A stretch of 64,000 nucleotides of DNA from the NCBI GenBank assembly GCA_013399855.1, contig VXAY01005265.1, positions 301,681 to 365,680 on the forward strand, given 5' to 3'. The translations under genes were made by a program, and so were the position numbers. This DNA is from Oxyruncus cristatus (Eukaryota; Chordata; Aves; Passeriformes; Cotingidae). This document shows, piece by piece, positions 41,291 through 52,700 of the stretch; positions within the stretch are counted from its first letter, which is position 1, and every line of letters begins with the position of its first letter. The notes below the pieces were generated by a model. It was given only the letters and a program-made list of their open reading frames with translations, was not told where the DNA came from and did not search any database.

Positions 41291-41826
41291 CATGTAATCA
41301 TAGAATGGTTTGGGTTGGAAGGCACCTAAAACATCATCTCGTTCCAACCCTCCTGCCCCGGTCAGGGACACCTTCCACTATCCCAAGTTGCTCAGAGCCC
41401 CATCCAGCCTGGCCTTGGACACTTCCAGGGATGGAGTGTCCACATCTTCTCTGGGCAATGTATGCCAGGGCCTCACCACCAATAAATATATTTAATTATA
41501 TTAAATAATTTATTCCCAATATCTAATCTAGACCTCCCCTCCTGTCACTCCATGCCCTTGTCCAAAGTCCCTCTCCAGCTCTCTTGGAGCCCCTTTATGC
41601 ACTGGAATATGCTAGAAGGTCTATCCAGAGCCTTCTCTTCTCCAGGCTGAATAGCCCCAACTCTCCCAGCCCATTCCCAGAGCAGAGGTGCTCCAGCCCT
41701 GTGATCAACTTAGTGGCCTCCCCTGGACTCGTTCCAACACGTCATTGTCCTTGTGTTGAGGCCCCAGAGCTGGATGCAGCACTGCAGGTGGGGTCTCACA
41801 AGGGCAGAGTAGAGGGGGAGTTGGGA
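41291..41826 (-). repeat. CR1 LINE 3' region, about 535 bp, with A+T-rich replacement
   Basis: A well-preserved inverted end, ATGTAATCATAGAATGGTTT, leads through GTTCCAACCCTCCTGCCCCG, CTGGCCTTGGACACTTCCAG, TTCTCCAGGCTGAATAGCCC and CCCAGAGCTGGATGCAGCAC to GGCAGAGTAGAGGGGGAG. Where CTCACAGTAAAGAATTTCTT is expected, the copy instead has about 33 A/T-only bases (41482-41514). A block between GACCTCCCCT and CCTGTCACTC is deleted. Confidence 0.93.
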
Positions 41827-44800
41827 ATAATGCACAGAGAAAAGCCCAAGATGCTGCAGCACAGGCCTGATTAGATCCACACCCGGACAACAGCAATGCC
41901 TCTGCAGGAAAACACAACCTATTTTCACCTGCAGGCTGTTCTCAGCAGACTTCTGTTACCCACTGGATTTCAGCATAAGGCACCAGGACGTAAATGATCT
42001 GTATCCTATCACATGGGATGTTCAGCCCTTTGGCCCAGTTCACAGCAATTTCATTTTCAGCACCAACTCAGAACGAAAAACAGGTTTCCACAGGCTGGGA
42101 ACATGATGTGTGTGTGTCCAAAGAAGGGCAACAGAGCTGGGGAAGGGTCTGGAGCACAAATCTGATGAGGAGCAGCTGAGGGAGCTGGGGGGGCTCAGAC
42201 TGGAGAAAAGGAGGCTCAGGAGAGACTTTCTTGCTCTCTACAACTCCCTGACAGGAGGCTGTAGCTGGGTGTGGTTTGCTCTTTTGTCCCAGGTAACAAG
42301 TGATAAGACAAGATGAAACAGCCCCAAGTTGCACCAGGGGAGGTTTAGATTGGATATTAAGAAAAATTTCTTCACTGAAATGGTGGTCAGGCATTGAAAG
42401 AGACTGCCCAGGGAAGTGTTGGAGTCACCATCCTTGGAAACGTTCAAAAACTGTGTAGATGTGGTGCTTGGAGACATGGTTTAGTGGTGGAATTGGCCGT
42501 GCTGGGTTAACAGTGAACTTGATGATCTCAGAGATCTTTTCCAGCCTTAATGATTCTGTGATTCTATGAAAAGCTCACGAGTCTTTAATGCCATTTAAAT
42601 CCTTTTTCCTTTTTTTTTTTTTTTTTCCCTAATTTACCTGTGATTTCACTACAATAAAGCCTATTGATCCATCCCTGACTGCAGGCAGCAGCTTGTTAGG
42701 TTTTACACTAATACTATACACAAACCCTTAATTGTTTTTCATCAGGACATTTTCAGTTTTAATTAGAAAACAAACATAGGTAATAAAAATGGTAAAAGGA
42801 TACAAAACGACAGATGCCTGCAGTGAAACAGGAGACGTCAATTGAATCAAAATGAAAGTATTGAAAATCTTATTAGGGCTATCTATCAGCACTGCTGTAC
42901 AACTGTCATGGATCAGGGGTAAGGTCTGTGGTCAGCCTTGGGGGAATCCATTCACAAGGACCAGAAGCATTTAAAGGGTTTGTCCTGCCCAGTGGCCATT
43001 CCTCCTACCTGTCCTAGACCCCTCCATGCAGGAGGGGCTGATTATTCTTTCTCCTGACCAGTGACAATCCCCCCCTAACTCAGCCTAATCTCCCAACCTG
43101 TAAACAACCTTAACACGTAAGTTCAACCAAAGGGAATTAAATGCTTGCCCTGATTTCTGTGTGCTGTGACAGCAAGGACTGACATGGATCAGAGGACATT
43201 GGAAATATTTAACAACTAGTCAACTTTATTTGGAGGTTGTGAGCTTCAATCTCAAGAAAAATGAAGAGTGACAACTTGAATTTCAAGTCAAATCAAGTCA
43301 GGATATTTACTGGTTTGAAGCAAAACACAAGAACAGCAGAAAGAAAATTATGTTCTTCCTCAAGAATAGTGATACAGTTATTATGGATCTAGGCAATGTC
43401 TCAAGGAAGAGAAACTAAAGATATTAGGGAAATTTAGACACAGATGTGTATTTGGTACCAAACTGCCTGCAAAGTGAAATAATGAAAATAGAAAGTGTAA
43501 GCATTGCTACAGGGAACAAAATCTTGCTCCTGAGCTCGTTTGTCCAGGGAGAATGAAATAGGAAGAACTTGGCAGTTTGCTAATTTATCCTGCATGAGTT
43601 CTTTATAGGGCAAGATGAAGTGAATCTAACCTTCCAAAGGGTGACAAGAAATAGGAAGTGCCAGGAAGGAAAGCAGTGCAGAGCAGCTTTATTGCCCTCG
43701 TGTGCTCCGTGCTGTCTCTGTGATATACGTTCACAGGGATGTTCACCTCTCCTCAGCTCAGGCATTCAGTCCCGCACCACCCCATTAACATACAGGCTCC
43801 GTGAAGGCTTTCAGGAGGATTGAAAAGCTCCCTAAAGTGTTCCCAAAGTAAAACATTCAGGGAAAGGATTAAGATAAAAAAAAAAAAAAAAAAAATGCTG
43901 GAGGGTTTTCAGCTCAGCGGCTCCTGAAGGTGACATGTAACAAAATTGTCCATAATCTGTGCCTTTTTCCAGTTAATATCAGGACAATGTCTTAACTGTG
44001 TCAGACACAGGAGAGGCCACAGATAAACATTCAGATAATTCCTACCACGGATTTTTATTGCACTATTATTATTATTTATTCTACTTCTGTTTTAACCGTG
44101 CTATTGACTTTCCAAACTGATGGGGCATTAACCATCCACGCAACTGTTCTTTATTAGTTTTAGCACTTAACCTACATGTTTCTTTCCTACCATCAGGCCA
44201 TTCTGGCTTCTATCATTTAACTTCGTGAATAATTCACCTGGTCTTCATTTGTATTTTCACCTTGAAAGTATTTATAGACTGCAATCATGTCTCTATTGAT
44301 ACTTTCTTCAAGACTATTTAATTTAGCTCCCTCATTTTCTCATCTGATGTTTATAGACTATATACCTCATGTTATTTTACTTGCCCTGTTCGTGTTCCTT
44401 TTTTATTCTCTCTGTATATACCAATACCCTTCCCGAGCCATAAACTCCAAGACTTCATTGCTTGTGCCATAAAAATATATTTCTGTTGGAAACTTTCACC
44501 CAAACACAGGAGAAATTTTGTCACGTGTTAGAGTCTACTCTGAAAACTGTTGTGTGGGGCTTTGATTGGTTGACTTGTTGAATCCTGACAATTTTCCTAT
44601 TTGACTGAGTCTCAAAGGACTGAAATCTGACCATTTTCCACTCCTACAGTAATAAAGAAGTAAATAACTGAAAGGCTTGGACACACTCACTGAACTAAAG
44701 TCATATTTCACTCCCAAAAATAGACCTTTGTCTCCAAATCCACACTGGAAGAGGATTCTCTCTGTGGAAAGATGACAGTTTTCTGTTATTCCTTTGAAGG

Positions 44801-47800
44801 TTGGTTTGCACCCCATGCTGTGCATGCAGTGGTGCACAGTATTTTCTAGGATATAACATTTGGTTCCTTGGTGCTCCTTTGGGTGTGTGGAAAGGAGGTT
44901 CTTATCACATAAACTGAGACTTTTCACCAAGAAGCTCCTCACTAACACACATGGCTGCAGGAACACAGCCATAGGGTCTGCACCCCCTCTCTGCCCAAGG
45001 AGACATGAATTTTGAGGGGGAAAAGGGGGTCACAGCGAATCACAGGAAGGGTGACTGCAGAAACTTTATCTCCTTCTTCTTCCTCTCTACTCAAAACAGC
45101 AAGGAGAGCTTCTCCAGCAGGTGATTCAACCCAATCAAATTATGCCCTTCATTTATTTTTTGCCTTTTCTCCACTGCATTTCTAAGGAGCTCTAAACTGC
45201 CAGTAGAGCCAAGGAGATCTATCCTCTTAACAGAGTTCCCTCAAGTCAGCTGCTAGTTTGTCCCAGCAGATATCAAGTGTCATTCAGAGAAAGAGGGATA
45301 AATTAGGCGGACACTGGTTCAGGAGTGGTGGTATCGACACGCTAAGTTGGATCCCTCTTAACACCAATTTGAGGTGTTTGCACAGTAGATATCTTCGTTT
45401 GGATTGATCAGCCAAGTTGAACTGCCAGAAATCCACCTCTCCGAGCTTGACATACCCACAGTGGAAGCACTGACCTCCAAGCTGCTTATTAAGACTCCCA
45501 TTGTAATCAATGGAGCCGTGGTCAATAAAGCCAATGGAGATAAGAGCCCTATTCTGCAGATTAAAAAGATTGACAGCTACTTAACATGAGATTGTGTTGT
45601 AGACTAGAAAGGGAGCCTTGAATGTCAGGCTTGGAAGTAGAGACCTACACTACTCATGCCCAGGTGTGGCCAAGGGAGACTATGGGAAAAAAAAGTATGA
45701 CCGACAAAAATAATACAAAAAAAACCCCACCAAACCCCTTAAAGCCTATTTTTTTTTTTCCACAGAGAACATTTATCCTACTTAGCTCAGCTGAGTACAC
45801 TAAGATGTGTTTATTTCTCTCAACTACCTGTAGAAAGAGTTTTGTTGCCTTCAGACATAGAAATCTACACATGGAATAATTAACAGAAATTACCTTGGCA
45901 TGCATGGTTTGCATTCCCACTTCATTTACCAGGCACTGCATGAGGACAACGAGGCAAGACTAGAACCTGACTCCTGGATTTCTTCTTGATGGAGAAATCC
46001 TGTTTCCCCACCACCACGGCACATGTAAGACTAGCAAACATGTTTGCAGTTCTCTGGTCAGTGTAATAAGTGACAAACCCACCTCTTTTTTAGTGATGTG
46101 CAGTTTATTTACTGATGTTTCACACCGGATGACCTTCTGTCTCATCACACAGAAGGCAGAAGCCTGTGAAATGCTGGATTTCTTTTGACAAGCTTCCTTC
46201 AGCTGGTGAGATCTGGAGGCAACCAGCAACTCCCTCACACACCAGGTCTTTAACAGACTTAATAAAACCACAAGAATATGAAGTGATCTAAGCTATATAT
46301 CCACACTGTATGAGATCACACTGCATCAAAACTTTGATAGATGCCTCTGCTGTTTGCTCATCCTTAAGGAGCAATGACCTGAACATTAGCATGTCTAGTA
46401 AATTGTTCTAATGTGTGGTGAAAGGGGACTAATGGATACAGTAATTGATTGTTTGATGGATAGCTGGGGAGCCCTTTGATTATGAGTTTTTGCTACGGTC
46501 CAAGACATTTTCATTCTCCAGTTAACCCAGAGCTGATTGCTTGCATGAATTATCTCCTTCTCTGACTGCAAATATCAGTCACTTAATAAATATTTCATTA
46601 GAAACAAACCAGTGGTGGGGAGAGAGGAGAAAGCAGATGCTCAGTGCTGTGCCTTTTGAAGATGTTACAGAGTCTACAGAACAGACACGGAGATTATCCA
46701 TGAAATGTGCTCGGGTCACACAAGAGGTCTTTGCTTCTCCAGGATTTGGAAGAAGCAAAAAGAAGCCTGAAGGTCAATTTAAATCAGTCAAGGGAGGTCC
46801 CATATGGACCAAGAAGGATGTACTGAAGCCACTGTGTAAAACTTGTTTTCCTCACAAATCCCACCTTCCTCTCTCCCAAGCTCCAGGCTTAGCTTTCATG
46901 TCACGAGGAGGGACCCTGACCAAGAAATAGCATATCAGCAGGAAAGCAATTATAATTCCTGGGATTTAGTTGCTGGTGGTTGAATTTTGATCCTACTGAA
47001 GGTTATGGCAAAACTTTTATGAATATTAATGGCGTTTTTCTGGTCCTTTATCTTTCCATGATGACTCTTCAAAAGTTACTTCCACCTTTATTTAGCTTTA
47101 TGATATTTAATTATTCAGTGGCTCCTGTACTGAACCTCTTTGTCTCCTTTCAGCTGGTTACTTTTCAGCATGACACTACACTTTTGAGTTATGAAGGATG
47201 CTACTCTTCTCTCCAAAGAGGCTGCCCTCTTCTCCTAAAGGACAGCATGGAAACCAGGTAGAAAGAGACTCTTTTTCACCATTAAAACTCCCAAATTTTC
47301 AAACGTTCATATTTTAAAATTTTCAAATACAAACAGCAATATTTGCTGAGAACACTCTGGATTTCCACAGACTCCACCGAGGTGAGGAACTTCACAAGCT
47401 AAGCTTGAGTTACAAGTAGTTTTCTACAACATGGGGTCACTACACAAGCAAATCCCAATTTGCCTCAGCACCACTCACTTAATATGCTGAAAACTGCTGC
47501 AGTTTTTAAATCCTCTTTCATTGAAAAACTGTTGCTGAGCAAAATACATAATGTTCCCTATTACCCTCCACCTTGTGTACGTCCCCTGGGCATTGAGACA
47601 CTCTTATCTTGTTTTCCTAGCTGCTCCTCAGGCATATTTATATTGTTGGTCTCACAATAGGTATCATTATGTCAATAAGCAGAATTTAAATATTAATCCT
47701 TATGGTTGTGGGTAGAAATGTAACTGATCATATCACAAGCTGTAAAAGGGCTACACGTCACAAGGAAATGGCTTCAGTGCTTTTTGCTCTGAATTCTTTG

Positions 47801-48910
47801 TCAAGAACTCAACAGAGGGGAATGTCATGAAGAAAATATGGGGGGAAGAGAGAGACAGTGACAGAGGAAGAGAGACAAGCAACCAAATGAGAGCAGGGAC
47901 CAGCAGGAGTGAATGGAGAGCACAAAAGATGCTCAGAAAGGGGGAAAAAGGGACGAAGAGTAAAAGAAGCAGGGAAGTGAACTGAAAGGAAGCCAAAGGC
48001 AGATCCAGGTTGCTTCCAAAATGCACAGATCTCCCACTCAGGTATGACAAGACAGGACCCTCTGAAGATCTTCCCATGTGGACTGAAACCCTCAGTAGTG
48101 CTGATATATTTCAGAAGGACAAATGGGAGAAGGAGGCAGAGAATCTTTCCAAACCCATCCATTATGGAATCCTTTGCAGTGCTGGTGTTGCTCCTTCACT
48201 GCCATACACAAAGCAAGCACTGGGGAGCAGGAAATCCCATTCAGAGACAAAAATCTCTCTCTTCCCTCAGAGAAGTATTTGCTGTTAATTTCTGAAAGTA
48301 ACCCAACATTGTGCCCACATTCTGGAAAAGCAACTTTCTTGCCACGGGGAACTTCTAAAAATAGAGATGAAAATGGTTAAAGAAAAGACATTGGGAAAAA
48401 CTCTTTTGAGATAAATACTAAACTCTGCACTTATCTAAGATTAAACTGGGTGAAGAAATTTTTCATCCCAAACTGTGGAAGGTGACTGAGTCCACAACAG
48501 CACTGCATATTTTATCATAATCTTTAGGCTGCACACCGACTCTCTCCATGGGAAGCTCTCCATGAACCACTGACACTGCCTGCTGAGGGAGGTGACACTT
48601 CCCATCAGCAGAGGAGCATTGATCAGGCTCAGCATTTTAAAGTCCCTGATGAGTTTACATTACCTTTCTGCTGGAGTCTTTCTGTTTGCTTGCACTGCCC
48701 TTGCTGTTCCCCCTGCTGCTGCTCAGCTCAAACACAGCTGTGCTAATACGCCAATGCCCCACAGCTAATCCATACTTGTGTTATCTATTTTCAGGTCTCA
48801 TTTGGCAAACTGAGGGGGGTGAGACCAGTGTGAGCATAACTGAGAGACAAGTCCTTGAGGGATGTCCTGGGCCAGTCTTGCAAGGACACTGATATGGGAT
48901 TTAGTTTTAT
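41827..48910. other. Non-coding sequence; one long CR1, otherwise unique
   Basis: After the CR1 ending at 42570, about 6.3 kb holds no named repeat. Seen: a T run near 42607-42626, a poly-A run near 43876-43895, a G+C-richer pyrimidine block at about 42905-43110 and a purine-rich strand at 47815-48000. There is also a 61-codon plus frame at 45404-45589 that is domain-free. None is supported as a gene. Confidence 0.5.
42118..42570 (+). repeat. CR1 LINE 3' region, about 450 bp, with intact tail
   Basis: CCAAAGAAGGGCAACAGAGC, GGAGCAGCTGAGGGAGCTGG, TACAACTCCCTGACAGGAGG, GGTTTAGATTGGATATTAAG and GGAGACATGGTTTAGTGGTG occur in CR1 order. It ends CCTTAATGATTCTGTGATTC followed by TATGAA, a good two-unit CR1 tail. 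It lies about 290 bp from the opposite-strand CR1 ending at 41826. Confidence 0.93.
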
Positions 48911-49018
48911 CAGAATCATGGAATCATTTTGGTTGGGAAAGACCTCGAAGACCATTGAGTCCAACCTTTGACCAACCACCCCCTTGTTAACTAAACCAGA
49001 GCACTGAGTACCACGTTC
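48911..49018 (-). repeat. Older CR1, terminal part, interrupted by a younger CR1
   Basis: Inverted terminus CAGAATCATGGAATCATTTT, GGTTGGGAAAGACCTCGAAG, ACCATTGAGTCCAACCTTTG and TAAACCAGAGCACTGAGTAC, breaking off at CACGTTC. The continuation (TTGGACACCTCCAGGGATGG) resumes at about 49692, after a plus-strand CR1. Confidence 0.88.
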
Positions 49019-49691
49019 AGTCAGGTAGAAAGTGACCTGGGAGTTGGGATGGACAGGAAGATGAACATCAGCCAGAGTGTGCTCAGGGGGCCGAGAGGGC
49101 CGATGGATCCTGGCCTGGCTCAGGAACAGGGTGGCAGCAGGACCAGGGAAGTGATTCTGCCCCTGGACTCAGCATTGGGGAGGCCTCACCTCGAGTGCTG
49201 TGTCCAGCTCTGGGCCCTCAGCTCAGCAAGGACATGGAGGTGCTGGAGCAGGTGCAGAGAAGAGCAACGAGGCTGGTGAAGGGACTTGAACACAAGCCCT
49301 ATGAGGAGAGACTGAGGGAGCTGGGGTTGTTTAGCCTGGAGAAGAGAAGGCTCAGGGGAGACCTCATCAATCTCTACAACTCCCTGACAGGAGGTTGTAG
49401 CCAGGTGGGGATTGGTCTCTTCTTCCAGGAACCAGCAGTAGGACAAGAGGGCTCGATCTTAACTGTGCCAGGGGAGGTTTAGGTTGGATATTAGGAAGAA
49501 ATTCTTTACAGAGAATCAGCCATTGGAATGGGCTGCCCAGGGATGTGGTGGATTCACTGTCCCTGGAGGTTTTAAAGATGAGACTGGATGTGGCACTTAG
49601 TGCCATAGTCTGGTAACCGTGGTGGTAGTGGATCAAGGGATGGACTTGATGATCTCCGAGGTCCTTTCCAACAAGTATGATTCCGTGATTC
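49019..49691 (+). repeat. Younger CR1 inserted into an older CR1, about 670 bp
   Basis: This is the longest 3' piece in the window. It starts near GACCTGGGAGTTGGGATGGA and GATGAACATCAGCCAGAGTG, and runs through CGATGGATCCTGGCCTGGCT and GGAGGCCTCACCTCGAGTGC. It continues with TTGTTTAGCCTGGAGAAGAG, CAACTCCCTGACAGGAGGTT and TGCCAGGGGAGGTTTAGGTT. It ends GGTCCTTTCCAACAAGTATG followed by ATTCCGTGATTC. No target-site duplication is visible, as is usual for CR1. Breakpoints are within about 10 bases. Confidence 0.92.
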
Positions 49692-50125
49692 TTGGACACC
49701 TCCAGGGATGGTGACTCCACTGGGCAGTTCATTCCAATACTTAACCACTCTTTTCATGAAGAAAGTCTTCCTGATGTCCAACCTGAACCTGCCCTCGTGC
49801 AGCTTGAGGCCACTTCCTCTGGTCCTGTCACTGGTGTCCTGGGAAAAAGGACTGATCTCCACCTGGCTACACCCTCCTTTAAGGGAGTAGGAGAGAGTGA
49901 GGTCTCCCCTAAGCCTTCTCTTCTCCAGGCTGAGCCCCCCTCAGCTCCCTCAGCTGCTCCTCATCACACTTGTGCTTCAGACCCTTCCCCAGCTCTGTTG
50001 CCTTTCTCTGGACACGCTCCAGCCCTTCAATGTCTTTCTTGTCATGAAGGGCCCAAAACTGAAACCAGGCTTTCAGGTGTGGCCTCACCAGTTCCCAGCA
50101 CAGAGGAACAATCACTTCCCTGGTC
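49692..50125 (-). repeat. Older CR1, second part, beyond the inserted CR1
   Basis: It resumes with TTGGACACCTCCAGGGATGG, then TCTTCCTGATGTCCAACCTG, TGCAGCTTGAGGCCACTTCC, GTGAGGTCTCCCCTAAGCCT and TCAGCTCCCTCAGCTGCTCC. Next comes GGACACGCTCCAGCCCTTCA. It ends near CAATCACTTCCCTGGTC. Together with 48911-49018 it forms one minus-strand CR1 of about 540 bp. The plus frames at 49692-50252 are repeat-derived. Confidence 0.9.
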
Positions 50126-51920
50126 AAAGAAAAACCCCAACAAAACAACCTACACTTGGCTGTGTTTTCAAAAGGTTTTGAGCATTGCAGACATCCTGAA
50201 GCCCGAGGAACTTTTCCGAGAGAGTTTAAACTATCTCAGTTGTCCTGGATAAGTGTCATCACCAATAACTCCACCCTGCCAACCAAAACATGTCTATTGG
50301 ACTGTAGTGAGGATGGGGGTCTTCTTTTCCTCCAGCCTCACCCTGTCATACAGTGACCGTGCCCAGTCCCACACTCCTCAGGAAGAAATTTGAGCCCTTC
50401 CACCCCAGCTTATTTAAAATATGCCTGGTAGGTCTCATGAGTAATGTACCTACACAAAGGGATCTTAGAAGATGTACAGATTGTGCAGGAACATATATTT
50501 TGACTGAACAAGTGATGAATAGAATGCAGAGCAACATCCTCAGATTTTGGGCAAAGAATGTATAATCACTCAGCGGTGTTTGCGAAACATGTCAGGCTCT
50601 GTCAGGAAGAAGGGTTATAAATAAATGTGAGGTAGATACTTTAATAATGCTATTTCATATACATGCAATAATGAACTTTAATTATTTCTTTGGGTTTCTT
50701 TCTCCTTTCACTGTAGCAGATGAGTCAAGCCCAGATGTGTAAGGAAACTGATCCTGACATCACAGCATTTTCTTTAGAGGTGGCTGAAAGAGCTCTACGG
50801 ATCAGCTGTCAAATCATTCCTCCTCCTGTGGGGTTTCCTTCATGCATCTCACCCAGAATTTAATTCCTCCACATATGGCACGAGTGAATCATAGTGCAAG
50901 GAATTTTCTTGATGGAAAGGATTTTGCAGACAAGCAAAATGTCTTCTCACATCACTTGTCCTGAAACGAAGCCAAAGTCATCTTTACCATACGCAGTGGT
51001 GCAACCTGCCAAGAGGAACCAGTTGCCATGGAATGTAGGGAAGTTCATCCATAACTTTGCATTCTGAAACTATGAAAGCTAATTTAGAGCTTATCTGTAA
51101 CCTTATCCCCAAATATTTGCGGCAGGGAACGAGGAGATTGATTTGTTTCCTGCTGTGATGCTGGGAATTAACAGAGGATATCAAAAGGAAAGCTCTGAGG
51201 TGTTAAATGCAGTGATGTGGATAAATATGAAATACCTCACTCATTCCTCAGCTTTTCAGTAGAAACTCAGGGAAATGAAGAGAGAAATCCAGCCCATCAC
51301 TCCTTTTGCAGAATGAGTTCCTGTCAGTCTGCAATGTCTGTATGACTTTCACGAAGGGGAAGTCATATGCCAGGAATCTCATTGAAATATTTCCATTCTC
51401 CCTTCCATCTTTCCTGCTCTGGAAGAAAGGCCAATGAAAACACAACTCTGATGAAAGGAACAGGATATTCTTCAAATCCCAGCTCCGTGAAGACAGCATG
51501 TCCTGGTTCCTCTACTGTCACAGACAGGAGATTTCAGACTCACTGGGGGGCTACCCAAAAGTATTTGACTTGTCAGTTGTACTCTGAATCCCATACCTAA
51601 TACTCCATGTGGATAAACAAACCCATGAAACACATCAATGCTGCAGACTCTTTTCATGTAAAAAGTCCTTGCATTTGACCGCTACTCAGCCTATTCCTCT
51701 TTATAAACACACCCAGACCCACCAATCTCCATTTTCTTTTGAAAATAATAAATAAAATTAAAAAAAAACCCAAGACAGACCAAAGCAGATAACTCATGGA
51801 ATGGGCTACTCTGGGAACAAAGACTTTGTCTTTACAACAGTGACAAAGGCAAATCTGCTGAGCTCAGTATAACTTGCTGCACAACCTACCATCCCCAACC
51901 TGCCTCTGCCTTCGCTGTGA
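50126..51920. other. Non-coding sequence; nothing recognised
   Basis: Unique sequence of ordinary composition between the nested CR1 and the solo LTR. It contains only short overlapping frames on both strands and no repeat or RNA gene I can name. Confidence 0.55.
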
Positions 51921-51925
51921 AATGG
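51921..51925. repeat. Left target-site duplication of the solo LTR
   Basis: AATGG directly precedes the LTR's TGTATTGGG terminus and is repeated exactly at 52696-52700, directly after the terminal CAGCACA. Confidence 0.85.
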
Positions 51926-52695
51926 TGTATTGGGTTTGTATGGCACAGTTTTGGTAGCAAGAGGCTACAGGGGTGGCTGCTGAGAGAAGCTGCCAGAAGT
52001 TTCCCCCGTGTCTGACAGAGCCAATGTCTGACAGTGGCTCCAAAACAGACTCAGCACCAGCCAAGGTTGAGCCCCCCAGTGACAGTGGCAGCACCTCTGG
52101 GATAACATATTTAGGAAAGGGGAGCAGAGATCCACTTGTAGCCCACAGAGGACCCCATGACAGGGCAGGGGGATGCTCAAAGGAGGCTGTGACCCCATGG
52201 GAAGCCCAAACTGGAGCAGGTTTTCTGGCAGGACTTGTGACTCTGTGGGGAACCCGTGCTGGAACAGCCTGTTCCTGAAGGAAGATAACCCATGGGGTGG
52301 ACCCACACTGGAGCAGGGGGAGAGTGTAAGGGGGAAGGACATCAGAGACAATGGGTGATGAACTGACTGAAGGCCCCATTTCCCATCCCCCTGCAATGCT
52401 GGGGGGGAGTGGGTAGAGAATTCAGGAGTGAAGCTGAGCTTAGGAAGAAGGGAGGGGTGGCAGAAAGATGTGTTAAGATTTGGTTTTATTTCTTATTATC
52501 CTACTCTGATTTGATTAGTAATAAATTAAAGTAATTTCCCCAAGTCGAGTCTGTTTTGCCCGTGACAGTAATTGCTGGGTGATCTCTCCCTGTCCTTGTG
52601 TTGACCCATGAGCCTTTCATTACATTTTCTCTCCCCTGTCCAGCTGAGGGGAGAGACAGAGAAGCTTTAGTGGCAACCAGGGTCATCCCAGCACA
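51926..52695 (+). mobile_element. Complete solo LTR of an avian ERVL-type endogenous retrovirus
   Basis: The element begins TGTATTGGGTTTGTATGGCA and ends GGGTCATCCCAGCACA, so it has TG...CA termini, 770 bp in all. The direct repeat AATGG (5 bp) on each side matches the duplication length known for ERVL integrases. Inside are degenerate tandem units of the type GGAGCAG-(G/C)-CTGTGACCCCATGG at 52170-52320. The polyadenylation signal AATAAA is at 52520-52525. A primer-binding site, internal region and second LTR are all absent, so the provirus was reduced by LTR-LTR recombination. The minus-strand copy at 4268-4970 is a relative. Short open frames on both strands carry no retroviral domain. Confidence 0.9.
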
Positions 52696-52700
52696 AATGG
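52696..52700. repeat. Right target-site duplication of the solo LTR
   Basis: Exact AATGG copy of 51921-51925, showing that both LTR ends are original and that no deletion has occurred at either junction. Confidence 0.85.

Noticed and set aside
42905..43110. G+C-richer block considered as a second solo LTR
   Set aside because: The partial echo CATGGATCAG at both sides (42908 and 43183) is not placed at TG/CA ends, and no other copy is in the window. Too weak to list as an element.
49692..50252. 186-residue plus-strand open frame
   Set aside because: It reads antisense through a minus-strand CR1 (49692-50125) and simply continues past its edge.
52170..52320. Regularly spaced short repeats considered as a CRISPR-like or coding repeat array
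   Set aside because: They are the degenerate internal units of the ERVL-type LTR, also present in the copy at 4268-4970. The genome is avian.
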